A program made the position numbers and the translations under genes. A stretch of 64,000 nt of DNA from YA12-FULL-51-18 sp041665305 (GTDB taxonomy: Bacteria > Elusimicrobiota > Elusimicrobia > Elusimicrobiales > UBA9959): positions 31,275 to 95,274 of the forward strand of contig JBAYJD010000004.1 of the NCBI GenBank assembly GCA_041665305.1, written 5' to 3'. Below the pieces are notes generated by a model. That model was not told where the DNA came from, did not search any database, and worked only from the letters and a program-made list of their open reading frames with translations. Positions 8,991 to 18,502 of this stretch are shown in pieces (positions within the stretch are counted from its first letter, which is position 1; each line of letters starts with the position of its first letter).

Positions 8991-11276
8991 TTACAAATAT
9001 CGGCTCGGAAGGCCGCGAATCTTTGCCACAAAATCCGCGAACTCTTTTTTAAATCTTTCGGTGGAGAACAATTCGGCGTTTTTCCGGATCTCGGACGGCA
9101 GGAAACTTTCTTCTGCCGACTCGAAACGGCGCACGGCGTCTACAATGCTTTGAACGGACTGCTCGTCAAAGAACAAGCCCGTCTTCTCCTCCACCACGGT
9201 TTCGCGCACCGCGCCGTGACCATAGGCGATAACGGGGGTGCCGCAAGCCTGCGCCTCCAAAGGCGCGATCCCAAAATCTTCCTCGGCCGCGAAAACAAAG
9301 GCCTTCGCCCTTTGCATATAATCCCGCAGGACCTCATCGGGCTGATACCCGAGTATTTCGATGTTCCCAGCGGACTTGGTCCTAACTTTGTCGAATTCAG
9401 GACCGTCGCCTATAACCACAAGCTTCTTATCCGGCATAGCGGCGAAAGCTTCGACAATTAAAGGTATCCGCTTATAAGGCACCATCCTTGACGCGGTAAG
9501 GTAAAAATCCTCTTTTTGGCCGCCCGGCACGAATTTGTCCACATAAACGGGCGGATATATCACGGAAAAATCCCGTCCGTAATTATGTTCTATCCTTTTG
9601 CCTATGTATTCGGAGATCGCAATAAAATCGGTCACCCGCGGCGTCACTTTCAGATCCCAGGCCTTCACACGGTCAAGCAGCCGGTTGACAAGCCACCCCT
9701 TGACGCCGGTATTCAGGCCGGATTCTTCCAGATATTGGCCGCGCAGGTCCCAGGCGTACCGCATGGGAGAGCAGCAGATACAGATATGTTTTTGTCCGGG
9801 GCGGGTTTTAACGCCCTTGGCGACCGCGTGGGAAATGGAAACTACCAGGTCGTACCCGCCGACATCCAGCCGCTCTACGGCGTAAGACATCAAAGGCAGG
9901 AAACTGCGGTATTCGTTGCGGATAAACGGAAAATACTGCAAAAAAGAGGTTTTAACTTTTTTATTCTTAATGAAACCCCTTTTCCCTCGGGGCAGGAAAT
10001 CAATAAGACTGAACAGGTCAGCCTCGGGGAGAACCTCAAGCACCTGTTCCAGAACCCTTTCGGCGCCGGCGTAGGTCACCAGCCAGTCGCAAACGACGGC
10101 GACCTTTTTGCCCAAAAGCTTCCGGTAGCATCCGCTCACACCGGCGACCATTTTTTTCTCGGAAAATTTCTCAAGGAAGAGCGAAGCTCCGGCGCCGGCC
10201 AGTTTGCGCGCGGCAGCCGGGGAGTCAATCAGCTTTTTTATCGCCACCGCCATTTCCGGATAACTCCCGGCCTTGACCAACAGTCCCGTAAACCCGTCGG
10301 TTACGATTTCGCGGAGGCCTCCCGTGGCGGCGGCCACGACCGGTTTTTCCAGGGAAAAAGCCTCGACAGCGACATAGCCGAACGACTCAAAAAGGGACGG
10401 GATCAGGATAATATCCATCGCGCACATATGCGGCGCCGGATCCGCAACCTCACCGTGAAATACGACTATCTCCATGATGCCGAGTTCCGAGGCCGCGCTC
10501 CCTAAAGCGCCCAGGTCCGGGCCGTTGCCGAAAAAATGCAGGCGGAGCCGCGCGCCACCTTTTTTAAGTTCGGCTGCGGCTTTAAGGGCGTACAGTTGGC
10601 CCTTCTGCCTTCTGAGCACTCCGAACACGCCGATCTCAGTTATCTCACTTTCGGGAGCCGGAGCGTATCCCAGATTCCGCGCTTCTGCTGAGAGAGCCGG
10701 CAGATCCGGCTCCGAAATGCCGTTATAATTGACGATCCAGTTTTCGGATTTCCTACCCACCTTGCTGAAATAGGCCTCGGCCGAGTAATTAGATTCAAAA
10801 ATAAAATAATCCGTAAGCCGGAAGAGAAATTTTTCCGCCGCCGTATACACGAATTCTTCGGGTCTGGAGAACATCTTGTGGACGGACCCTCCATGCGGCG
10901 TATAAACCGTTTTAACATTACAAAACAGCTTAAGAAGACGGGCGTAAGCGCCGCCTTTAGCCCCATGGCCGTGGACGATCTGGATCTTGTTATCCCTGAC
11001 GAATTTAACAAGCCGCAATAAATTACGCAGGTCCCCCGGCGCCGGCCGTTTGCGTATATCCTGCTCAAGCAGCCGGCCCCGCAATAACTCCGCTAGCCGG
11101 GGATAATCCTTTTTAAACCCTTCATCCAGCAGGTTGTTGGAAAAAGTGTAACTCTGCTCAAAAACGCCGGAGTCCAGGCCGAATAACAGGGAATGAACAT
11201 GCTTCCGGATGCCTCCGGTAGGCGCGCCGAGTATCTGCAACACCCGGATCTTATTTTTTGTTTCCATGCTATCCAT
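8991..11276 (-). CDS. Double-domain GT4-GT4 glycosyltransferase
   Basis: A 761-residue protein made of two complete GT-B family 4 glycosyltransferases in tandem. Domain 1 (about 8-387) starts RVLQILGAPTGGIRKHV and has the retaining E-x7-E motif in FESFGYVAVEAFSLEKP (near 297-313). Domain 2 (about 389-755) starts KKVAVVCDWLVTYAGAERV, has PMRYAWDLRGQYLE, and EEDFGIAPLEAQACGTP as its E-x7-E motif; it resembles WbaZ-type mannosyltransferases. There is almost no linker. The two domains could add two consecutive residues to a growing chain. It overlaps the preceding GT2 gene by 8 bp. Each domain alone is ordinary; the fusion is the notable part. Confidence 0.88.
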   Translation of the reverse strand: MDSMETKNKIRVLQILGAPTGGIRKHVHSLLFGLDSGVFEQSYTFSNNLLDEGFKKDYPRLAELLRGRLLEQDIRKRPAPGDLRNLLRLVKFVRDNKIQIVHGHGAKGGAYARLLKLFCNVKTVYTPHGGSVHKMFSRPEEFVYTAAEKFLFRLTDYFIFESNYSAEAYFSKVGRKSENWIVNYNGISEPDLPALSAEARNLGYAPAPESEITEIGVFGVLRRQKGQLYALKAAAELKKGGARLRLHFFGNGPDLGALGSAASELGIMEIVVFHGEVADPAPHMCAMDIILIPSLFESFGYVAVEAFSLEKPVVAAATGGLREIVTDGFTGLLVKAGSYPEMAVAIKKLIDSPAAARKLAGAGASLFLEKFSEKKMVAGVSGCYRKLLGKKVAVVCDWLVTYAGAERVLEQVLEVLPEADLFSLIDFLPRGKRGFIKNKKVKTSFLQYFPFIRNEYRSFLPLMSYAVERLDVGGYDLVVSISHAVAKGVKTRPGQKHICICCSPMRYAWDLRGQYLEESGLNTGVKGWLVNRLLDRVKAWDLKVTPRVTDFIAISEYIGKRIEHNYGRDFSVIYPPVYVDKFVPGGQKEDFYLTASRMVPYKRIPLIVEAFAAMPDKKLVVIGDGPEFDKVRTKSAGNIEILGYQPDEVLRDYMQRAKAFVFAAEEDFGIAPLEAQACGTPVIAYGHGAVRETVVEEKTGLFFDEQSVQSIVDAVRRFESAEESFLPSEIRKNAELFSTERFKKEFADFVAKIRGLPSRYL

Positions 11277-12300
11277 TATGTCTTACCCTGGCCAAAAAAT
11301 TCCTCCCCTGTGCCCCAAGAGGAACGAGAGAAAGAACCCACGCGGCCAGCCCGATGGCCAAAATCCTGGTTTGTCCCCGGCTCCTTAACGAATTTCTAAT
11401 ATTTTCAGGCTTGAGCGCCGGAGCGAGCAAACGCCGGGCACAGGCCCTTTCACCTTTGATAAGCAGGTTTATAGCGATGTTGATATCGTCCTTAAGCAGA
11501 AGCAGGCGGTAATCGGTCATCTCGCTTTGACCGATGAATGAACCGGAGTACTTTTTTAAATAAAAATCCAGCACAAGAAAGATGGCATGTCTTGTGGTTT
11601 TAAGCCTTGCGAAATTGTAACTATAACTACTCGCGCTTACGCGATACTTCATAAGCGGGATATTTATAAAACCCAGCGGGTGCCGCTCGGCTATCCGCAG
11701 CCAGACATCCAGATCGGCGGAGGTGGAAAAGTGTTCGGGATCCCAGGCTTTTATTTCATCCTTATAAACGCGGGTCCGGACCATAGCGCTGGGGAAGACC
11801 ATAAAGTTGCCCATTTTAAGCGCCGTCCTGAATACCTGCTGAAAATCAAATACGCCGCCTTTGGCGATACCGCCTTCGGACGGGAGCTTCCTCGCAGCTA
11901 TAACACGCCCGGTTTCATCGATATCACGCGCTGCACAGAAAACAGCTCCGGCTTCTTTATGTTCCTCCAGGAACCTGACTTCCCGCTCTATGATCTCAGG
12001 ATCGTAAACGTCATCCGCGTGGTAAATCGCCGTGTATTCCCCCCCGGCCAGGTTTATGCAGCATGTAAAATTACCTTCACCCCCTAAATTGACCGGATTT
12101 CTTATAATCCGAAGCCTACGATCTTTTTCAGCAATTTTCTCCGCTATTTTGACAGTGGCATCCGTGGAGGCGTTATCGACCATCATTACTATGAGATTGG
12201 CATAAGTCTGATCAAGGATAGAGCTAAGGGACTCCGCTATGGTAGCCTCCGAATTATAAGCCGGCACGCAGACGCATACAAGTGGAGAGTTTTCGGTCAT
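11269..12300 (-). CDS. Family 2 glycosyltransferase
   Basis: A 343-residue GT2 enzyme. VCVCVPAYNSEATIAESL and VDNASTDATV form the nucleotide-binding strand pattern, and IYHADDVYDPEII carries the metal-binding DD. STSADLDVWLRIAERHPLGF matches the acceptor-side ED/DxW region. No membrane segment is clear until a weakly hydrophobic C-terminus (TRILAIGLAAWVLSLVPLG). It is coupled by overlaps to the genes on both sides (1 bp with the radical SAM gene, 8 bp with the GT4-GT4 gene). Specificity is unknown. Confidence 0.85.
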   Translation of the reverse strand: MTENSPLVCVCVPAYNSEATIAESLSSILDQTYANLIVMMVDNASTDATVKIAEKIAEKDRRLRIIRNPVNLGGEGNFTCCINLAGGEYTAIYHADDVYDPEIIEREVRFLEEHKEAGAVFCAARDIDETGRVIAARKLPSEGGIAKGGVFDFQQVFRTALKMGNFMVFPSAMVRTRVYKDEIKAWDPEHFSTSADLDVWLRIAERHPLGFINIPLMKYRVSASSYSYNFARLKTTRHAIFLVLDFYLKKYSGSFIGQSEMTDYRLLLLKDDINIAINLLIKGERACARRLLAPALKPENIRNSLRSRGQTRILAIGLAAWVLSLVPLGAQGRNFLARVRHNG

Positions 12301-13688
12301 TAGCGTTTGAATAGCATTTTTTTAAGCCGGCGCAGCCTGCCCATATTTTTTTTCACGGCAGCCACCGGGTGCAGAATATGGTTGAACATCCGCCTGCCCG
12401 CCTGCCGCCACGGCGTGCAGGCGAGGGTTATTCTGGCTACCATCATGTCCAGGCCTTCCTCACTGTGTTCAAGCGTAAAGAACGGGACATTCCGATCGGT
12501 AAGCCAGAAAGCGTCGTCTATGCGCCCACCAGCTTTCATAATATCATATACCTCCGTGTTCGGATAAACCCACAGACGGGCCACGCCTACGAATTCGAAA
12601 TATTTTATTTTTTGCAGGGTTTTCACCAGACTAATGGTCTCGGCGACTGTTTCGTTTGTTTCACCTGGGAAACCGACCATCAGGTAGGTCACGGCATTTA
12701 TTTTTATGCCTTTGAGCATCTCAAAAGTTCTTACGACATCGGCTTTGGTTATATTTTTATGTATCGAACTGAGCAGCCTGGCGCTGCCGGTTTCCAGCCC
12801 GAACCCTATATGGGTAAAGCCGGCCCGCGCCATAAGTTCGAAGAGTTCGACGCTGGCTGGTTTTATCCGCGCCGAACACAGGAATTTAACTTTAATGTTC
12901 CGTTTGATTATTTCCCTGCAGAACGCTATGGCCCGCGGCTGATCCAGGGTAAAAGTATCGTCGGCAAGCTGGATGGATTTTATATTTTTAAAAGTTCCCA
13001 GTATGTATTCGATTTCATCCGCCACATTGCCGACGGACCGTTTGCGGAATTTGCGGCGGGAAATCGTGTGAAGGCAGCAAAAACTGCATTTATAGGGACA
13101 TCCCCTGGAAGTAAGGATGCAGGCCATTTCGCGGTCCGGCTTTATGAACAACTCGTGCCTGGGGAACGGAATGGAGTCCAGGTCTTCGATAAGAGGCCTG
13201 TCCGGGTTCTTTATCACCTTCCCCCCTTCCCGGTACGCCGCGCCCGCGATACCGGCGGCCGATCCGCCGGAGGAAAGCGCGTCGAGCAATTCTACGACCG
13301 TCGCCTCTCCCTCGCCTATAACGGCGCAGTCGACTTCAAAATTCTTCAGCAACTGGTCGTAGAAAATGGAAGCGTGGACGCCGCCGATAATTATCTTGAC
13401 CCCGGGCAGGATCTCCCGCGCCATCCTGATAAGTCTGTAGCTTGCGACCCTGTTCATGGTGAAGATCTGAATAAGAAGGAAATCGGGGCAAAAGCGCGCC
13501 AGATCGGCGGCCATTTCGGCTTCGGAAGCGGCCAGATCGCTGTTGTTGAAGTTTTTGGTAAGGATCTCATAGCCGGCCTTCTCAATAACGGCGTGAAGAT
13601 ACCCAAGCCCCAGGCCGTAAGAATTGTCCTTTGACGGGGCCTGGACATCGGGCTGAAGGGCCGCGCTGAATAAAATAACTTTACGCAT
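12300..13688 (-). CDS. Cobalamin-dependent radical SAM protein
   Basis: A 462-residue protein. Residues 1-150 form a B12-binding domain (GLGYLHAVIEKAGYE, PDFLLIQIFTMNR, VKIIIGGVHAS, AVIGEGEATVVELL). The radical SAM core carries a canonical CxxxCxxC at Cys197, Cys201 and Cys204, followed by IQLADDTFTLD and IGFGLETGSARLL. The family includes methyltransferases and other enzymes that modify lipids or sugars. It lies between a GT10 fucosyltransferase-like gene (8-bp overlap) and a GT2 gene, so a role in modifying the glycan or its carrier is a reasonable inference. The C-terminal coding region contains a small palindrome at 12399-12423. Confidence 0.82.
   Translation of the reverse strand: MRKVILFSAALQPDVQAPSKDNSYGLGLGYLHAVIEKAGYEILTKNFNNSDLAASEAEMAADLARFCPDFLLIQIFTMNRVASYRLIRMAREILPGVKIIIGGVHASIFYDQLLKNFEVDCAVIGEGEATVVELLDALSSGGSAAGIAGAAYREGGKVIKNPDRPLIEDLDSIPFPRHELFIKPDREMACILTSRGCPYKCSFCCLHTISRRKFRKRSVGNVADEIEYILGTFKNIKSIQLADDTFTLDQPRAIAFCREIIKRNIKVKFLCSARIKPASVELFELMARAGFTHIGFGLETGSARLLSSIHKNITKADVVRTFEMLKGIKINAVTYLMVGFPGETNETVAETISLVKTLQKIKYFEFVGVARLWVYPNTEVYDIMKAGGRIDDAFWLTDRNVPFFTLEHSEEGLDMMVARITLACTPWRQAGRRMFNHILHPVAAVKKNMGRLRRLKKMLFKR
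12399..12423. repeat. Small GC-rich palindrome inside the radical SAM gene
   Basis: CGCCTGC and GCAGGCG are 7-bp inverted arms around an 11-base centre that contains CCACGGCG. It is translated within the C-terminal region and resembles the palindrome at 5024-5042. Confidence 0.4.
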
Positions 13689-14709
13689 TGGTTATCACAC
13701 GTGAAACAGTCTCCGCAAAGCAGACATCGCTGAAAGGATAAGCCGCGGGACTCGCAAGAAATTTTTTTATGGCCTGGAGCTTAAGCTGGTAATCTTTTTC
13801 GCTCATATTTTTCATAAAATCGTAAAGCTGTTCATAAGTCGCGAATTTTCTTTTATCTATAAAACAATCTTCCGGGACATACCGCGAGATGTCAGGCGCG
13901 CCCCAGTAGACAGGAACGCAGCCGGCAAAAAAAGAATCAAAAATTTTTTCGGTTATATAGCCCGGGATCTCGCGGGCGTTTTCATAACAGATGGAAAACT
14001 TATAAGCGCGCATTATTTCCCGTTTTTCTCCGATCTTGCCTTTGTAGGACGGGAACCTTGGGCGCAGCAGCCCGGTCAGCGGTTTTATCCGGTTCAAGCC
14101 CCTGATCAGCCGCGGGCCGTCAAAAACGAAGCTATCCCACCCTACTCCGTAGAGATCGAACTCTTCGGGATGATTTTTTTCAAACCACCGTACCGCTCTT
14201 TCCCGCTCCGAGTACAGTTCCAAAGGGTGGGAGCGTTTTTTATGCGCCGCTATCATCAGGCAAAAAGCTTTTTTTTCTTCCGGCTGCACAAGGGATTCCT
14301 TAGGGAAAGCGTTGGCGAAATGCATCTCAAAGCAGCGTTTGTTATCCACCAGACGGGTATCCCAGGTAAAGATCGCGTCGAACTGACCCTGCCCGGCCGT
14401 CTTCCAGTTTTCCGGACGGATCACCTCGCATTCCGATAAAAGCGCGATATTCCTTGTTTTCCCCAGCCAGGCGCCCATGATTCCGGCAAGCGGGACACGG
14501 GGGATCTCCAGGAACAGAACCGTATCCGGGATCTCACGCGAGGCGAGGAAGATATCCTGCGTATGGCAGATCCAGCCCGAATGCGACAGCGATTCCTTGA
14601 GCAGCCTGAAAGCGGAAAGGCAATCATCCCTGTTAACGGGACTGCCGCTATTGAACAGCTCGTCTTGCCGGTACGGCGGTTCTACCCAAATAGCCAGTTT
14701 TCCGTGCAT
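13681..14709 (-). CDS. Family 10 (alpha-1,3/4-fucosyltransferase-like) glycosyltransferase
   Basis: A 342-residue protein with the GT10 donor-binding signature FSICYENAREIPGYITEK and then FAGCVPVYWGAPDISRYVP, plus CFIDKRKF. This signature binds GDP-L-fucose in characterised fucosyltransferases. The N-terminal half is variable as usual. An Fcl-like gene and two GMD-like genes in the same locus would supply GDP-fucose, or a GDP-dideoxy relative such as GDP-colitose. It overlaps the radical SAM gene by 8 bp and follows a flippase gene by 7 bp. Family is clear; the exact sugar is inferred. Confidence 0.85.
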   Translation of the reverse strand: MHGKLAIWVEPPYRQDELFNSGSPVNRDDCLSAFRLLKESLSHSGWICHTQDIFLASREIPDTVLFLEIPRVPLAGIMGAWLGKTRNIALLSECEVIRPENWKTAGQGQFDAIFTWDTRLVDNKRCFEMHFANAFPKESLVQPEEKKAFCLMIAAHKKRSHPLELYSERERAVRWFEKNHPEEFDLYGVGWDSFVFDGPRLIRGLNRIKPLTGLLRPRFPSYKGKIGEKREIMRAYKFSICYENAREIPGYITEKIFDSFFAGCVPVYWGAPDISRYVPEDCFIDKRKFATYEQLYDFMKNMSEKDYQLKLQAIKKFLASPAAYPFSDVCFAETVSRVITNA

Positions 14710-14716
14710 AATTCAC

Positions 14717-16198
14717 CTAAAAATGGAACCGGTTGATCTTTGCATACAACTCGGCTTTAAACTGTTGCGGCAGCCACTTATGCAATAGCACGGCATAAGC
14801 AAGGAACAAAAACGCCGTGGAAAACGCCAGGAACACCAGGGACCGGCCCATAACCGTTCCAGGCCCGCCGCCCCACCCCGCTGAAAAACGCAACGCCGCT
14901 AGCGGGACCGACAACAGCGCCGCGTGCGCGATCCCCCCCCAGGGCAATTCCACGGGCAGAAGTTTGCGCATACTGAAATACAAAAGGATTCCTGACACTA
15001 TCCAGCCGAAAACGATAGAGCTCCCTGCCCCGATAAAAGGATTTAAGGGCATAAGGACTGACAAACCGCAAAGCAAAGTGAGCGTCCCCGCGACTCCCGG
15101 CAATATTATAGGCGACATTTTCAACTTGGAATGGGAAACCAGCGAGATCATGGAGATTATCATGCGCAAGCCTTCCGCCGCTGCGCCCCAGATAATTATA
15201 TCCCCACCGCGCCGGAATTTTTCCGAAGCGACGATCCGGGCTATGGCCCCGCCGTTGGCAGCCACGAATACGGCGGTGACTATAACCATCGGGATAAACG
15301 CCGAGGCGTATCTGTTCCAGGCGGCGGTTTTTTCCTCATCGGAGCTGTGGGAAATTTTAGAATAATATATCGGCTGATAGAACTGGTTGAAAAGGCTTTC
15401 AAAGGCGAGCATCAGGCTGCTGCCTATCGCAAACCCCACCACAAATATGCCCAGGGCCTCGGAACCGGCGGCGCGCTGGAACAGGAACCTGTAACCCTGG
15501 GTGTGGATCCAATACAGGAACACGCTGACGGACAGCGGCCATGAAAAGTTCCAGACAGGCGCCGCCGCGCTGAAAAAAGGAAGCGGCCCGGCACGGTCCG
15601 GCACGGCCGGCAACGCTTTATAAAAAAACCACAAGATCAGGACAAAAGCCAGGGCCTGGCCCAGCAACTGCCCGCTTAACCAGAATTCGGCCGAGGCCGT
15701 AAAGTTTTTAACCAGCAGCGCGGACAAGGCAAGTCCTGACCACAGGGTCAGCACGGACCCGGCGATAAAATAAAAACGATGCCCCATCAGGTTAAGAAAA
15801 CCGGCGTATGAAATGTTGCCCATGGTGATGACTATGCCGGCCGCCACGAGCGCCGCAAGCCATAGAGGATGTATCGCGATACCCAGAAAATTCCGGTATA
15901 CCGGCAGCAGTATAACGCTAAACACGGAAACACCCAGAAGATAAACGGCCCAGCTGTTAAGGCCGCTTCTCAGCCGGTCCTCCTTCTCCCACTCCAGCAG
16001 GCGGCGGTTCATATACATACCCACAGGATTCAGCAGGACCAGCCCGAACCAGCCGGAGACGGTAAGGATAATATTCATCCGCCCGACTTCGGCGGGGCTT
16101 AACAGGCTGGTGAATACCCGTATGTAGAGAACGGAGGTAAGAGCTATTACCCCCCGGCCGAAGCCTAGAAGGATAAAATCCTTTATTCGTTTACCCAT
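14717..16198 (-). CDS. Second polysaccharide flippase-like membrane protein
   Basis: A 493-residue protein with about twelve to fourteen hydrophobic segments. The start (IKDFILLGFGRGVIALTSVLYIRVFTSLLSPAEVGRMN, here split from the rest) is that of the oligosaccharide flippase family: an amphipathic helix, a membrane segment and the LSPAEVGRMN turn. It overlaps the upstream GT2 gene by 8 bp. Compared with the flippase at 5009-6304 it is longer and only distantly similar, so the two probably handle different lipid-linked glycans. Confidence 0.8.
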   Translation of the reverse strand: MGKRIKDFILLGFGRGVIALTSVLYIRVFTSLLSPAEVGRMNIILTVSGWFGLVLLNPVGMYMNRRLLEWEKEDRLRSGLNSWAVYLLGVSVFSVILLPVYRNFLGIAIHPLWLAALVAAGIVITMGNISYAGFLNLMGHRFYFIAGSVLTLWSGLALSALLVKNFTASAEFWLSGQLLGQALAFVLILWFFYKALPAVPDRAGPLPFFSAAAPVWNFSWPLSVSVFLYWIHTQGYRFLFQRAAGSEALGIFVVGFAIGSSLMLAFESLFNQFYQPIYYSKISHSSDEEKTAAWNRYASAFIPMVIVTAVFVAANGGAIARIVASEKFRRGGDIIIWGAAAEGLRMIISMISLVSHSKLKMSPIILPGVAGTLTLLCGLSVLMPLNPFIGAGSSIVFGWIVSGILLYFSMRKLLPVELPWGGIAHAALLSVPLAALRFSAGWGGGPGTVMGRSLVFLAFSTAFLFLAYAVLLHKWLPQQFKAELYAKINRFHF

Positions 16199-17399
16199 TT
16201 GTCGGAAACACTCTCGAATCCCAGATTTCTAAAGGCTGCCCTGCCTTAGCTCCGATAGCGGAGATCTTCGCCGCGCACCCCGCGATATCGGTTATACCAA
16301 GATCGGAGCCTTTAATACGCTTGGCGCCGGCATGCCCGATGTACCGCCGCAGCGCGTCGAAAAGTCCCAGCTTCAGCAGCAAACTCCGCAAGCCCAGTTT
16401 AAGCTTCAACAACAGCAGCCTGCGCCGGACGCTTCTCCCGGTCTGCAAGGGCAGTTCGCCTAATTTTTCATAGAACTCCGCAAGGTCGCGGTTCACATCG
16501 CCGCCTGCGCGCGCGACCTCCATCAGATCCTGATAATACAGCAAAAAATATTCGCCCATTGGAAGCGTATATTTACCGAAATTCTCGGGTTCAAGTTTTT
16601 GCAATCTTAACAATGATTCCGCGAGCGCGTTATATGTATATTTCCCCTTGCATGGGGTATGCCGGAAATCCGTGTCGGCATTCTTCCACATACTGGCCGG
16701 ATCGTGGATTTCCTGCGCCACCTGGGAAGTGTTGCCGCGGCCTATAACTGCCAGCGGTTTGTCTATGACATACATTGCCCCCGTCCGCCTGATCAGCCAG
16801 GGAACGGCTATAATTTCGCCAAGGGGCGTAAGGTAAAAGGCCCCGCATTTGGCCTTTAAGCCTTCAGCCGTTTTTTTACGGAACACCATGGCGGAAGGAT
16901 GCGGAGGATACCCAAGGCCGGATCTAAAAGACAAGTAATCGGAAATAACCTTTTCCGCGTCATGCCTGATAACTTTCCCGCTGAAATCCCTGGCCAGAAT
17001 GGTGTTTTTAAGCCTCTCCTCGAAATAAGTGGAGTCGTAATAAGTGACTACCCCGAAAGACAGCAATTGGGCCTGCCGCTCTTTTATGACCGCGGCCGTC
17101 TGCGCCAGGGCGCCCGGCAGCAGCATATCGTCATCGCCCAGAACAAGAAGATATTCACCCAAGGCCCTGTCATAGCAGGCGTTCCAGTTTTCATGGGTAA
17201 GCAGAAAACGGGAGGAACCGGCGTATTTGATCCTGGGGTCGGAAAAGCCGGCTACCGTCTCTCTGGTGGCGTCAGAGGACGCATTGTCGTTTATAACCAC
17301 CTCAAAATCGGTAAAATCCTGGTCAAGGACCGACTCCACAGCGTATGCCAGCAGGCGCGCCCTGTTGCGGGTCGGTATTAAAACAGAAAAAAAAGGCAT
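16191..17399 (-). CDS. Family 2 glycosyltransferase
   Basis: The frame opens earlier, but the ATG at 17399, two bases after the stop of the upstream gene and with AAAGGA before it, starts directly at MPFFSVLIPTRNRARLL, so I use it (402 residues). INDNASSDATRE and VLGDDDMLLPGAL are the GT2 donor and metal-binding motifs. The C-terminal 150 residues are basic and lack clear membrane segments. It overlaps the flippase gene by 8 bp. Specificity is unknown. Confidence 0.83.
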   Translation of the reverse strand: MPFFSVLIPTRNRARLLAYAVESVLDQDFTDFEVVINDNASSDATRETVAGFSDPRIKYAGSSRFLLTHENWNACYDRALGEYLLVLGDDDMLLPGALAQTAAVIKERQAQLLSFGVVTYYDSTYFEERLKNTILARDFSGKVIRHDAEKVISDYLSFRSGLGYPPHPSAMVFRKKTAEGLKAKCGAFYLTPLGEIIAVPWLIRRTGAMYVIDKPLAVIGRGNTSQVAQEIHDPASMWKNADTDFRHTPCKGKYTYNALAESLLRLQKLEPENFGKYTLPMGEYFLLYYQDLMEVARAGGDVNRDLAEFYEKLGELPLQTGRSVRRRLLLLKLKLGLRSLLLKLGLFDALRRYIGHAGAKRIKGSDLGITDIAGCAAKISAIGAKAGQPLEIWDSRVFPTNG

Positions 17400-17401
17400 A
17401 G

Positions 17402-18427
17402 TCACTGTTGTCCTTTCCCCCAGACGGCGGCAAAGATCTCCTGGAACCTTTTGAAATATGTATGTTCGTTTACCGCGCGGGAACATCCGGAAGAGGCGAT
17501 GGAAAATCGTTCTTTCTCATTGTCGAGGTAATATCGTATAAGTCCGGCGCAGTCCTCCGGCGTGGTATAAACCGAAACTTCTTCGCCTATCTTCAGATAA
17601 CGCTCCAGGCCGGGAACATAATTCGTAAGCTGAAAACCTCCGGCGAGCGGGATCTCAAAATTGCGGGCTTTGATCTGCTCCGCCGTCTTCGGCGAGCGCA
17701 GAAATCGCGCCAAATTCATAAACGAACCCAGCGCGAACCTGAGATCCCTGCTGACGCTGTTGGAAAGGTTCAGGTTTATCCGGCTCTCGCGGAAGATCTG
17801 CGACATTTCCTCAAAACTTGCCTTGCCGTTCGGCCAGCCCCGGCCGAAGCATTCCACTTTTACGCCTAGCCCGGCCAGCGTTTTAATAAACCAGCCCCGG
17901 ACCTGGTTATACGCCCCCACAAACGAAACTTCATAACGGAATTCGGACCCGGAAGGCATGGGTCCCGCGCAAGCGCCGAAGATCTGCCCGGCCCATTGGG
18001 TTAAGAGCGGTTCTACGCCAAGCTTCCGGTATTTTGCGACACTGAATAAGTCCGTGGTGCAGACATGCGTGAAATGCGGGGCAAGTTTTGAGGAATACCG
18101 TTCAAAGCGCCAGGTATCATCGCCGAACCAGGCGCAGGTGGCCCATTTTGCCTTTAAAAAGTCCAGGGTCCCGGCGTCGAATTGATCGGTATAAGGCAGG
18201 AAGAAGATCAGGTCGGGGTTAAAACTTTCCGCTTTTTCCATAAGCGCCCTGCGCAAGGCGGGGATATCGTGAAGATAAGCGTCGTACCAGAAGGGTTCGA
18301 CATTTCCCACAAGCTTTTTAAAATTCTCATAAAAGCACGCCGCATCTCCAGAAGGACCTCGGGACTTCTCCCCATAGTCCCATTGCATCAGTACGGCCAG
18401 TATTTTTTTATTCCATTTGGGAGTCAT
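17402..18427 (-). CDS. CgeB-like GT-B glycosyltransferase
   Basis: A 341-residue protein. WFGDDTWRFERY, FVGAYNQVRGWF and the C-terminal block KARNFEIPLAGGFQLTNYVPGLE with YYLDNEKERFSIA match the glycosyltransferase group related to Bacillus CgeB (Pfam Glyco_trans_1_2). The fold is GT-B and the protein appears soluble. AAGG lies ahead of the ATG. Just upstream (18439-18469) is a copy of the last 31 bp of the ColD-like gene, so before the AbiE insertion this gene probably followed that gene by about 11 bp. Confidence 0.75.
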   Translation of the reverse strand: MTPKWNKKILAVLMQWDYGEKSRGPSGDAACFYENFKKLVGNVEPFWYDAYLHDIPALRRALMEKAESFNPDLIFFLPYTDQFDAGTLDFLKAKWATCAWFGDDTWRFERYSSKLAPHFTHVCTTDLFSVAKYRKLGVEPLLTQWAGQIFGACAGPMPSGSEFRYEVSFVGAYNQVRGWFIKTLAGLGVKVECFGRGWPNGKASFEEMSQIFRESRINLNLSNSVSRDLRFALGSFMNLARFLRSPKTAEQIKARNFEIPLAGGFQLTNYVPGLERYLKIGEEVSVYTTPEDCAGLIRYYLDNEKERFSIASSGCSRAVNEHTYFKRFQEIFAAVWGKGQQ

Positions 18428-18438
18428 TCTTAACCTTG

Positions 18439-18469
18439 CTCAATATTTCCGCAGGCAGCTTTTGAGCAT
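18439..18469. repeat. 31-bp direct repeat, copy 1 (left end of AbiE insertion)
   Basis: These 31 bases are identical to 20002-20032. On the minus strand they read as the final codons MLKSCLRKY plus stop of the ColD-like gene, but here they are not attached to that gene. Together the two copies bracket 1,532 bp holding abiEii and abiEi. This is what a site-specific or homology-driven insertion at a gene 3' end would leave. Confidence 0.85.
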
Positions 18470-18502
18470 TGCCCGGGCCGGAAACAGATTATTTCAAGCG
18501 GT

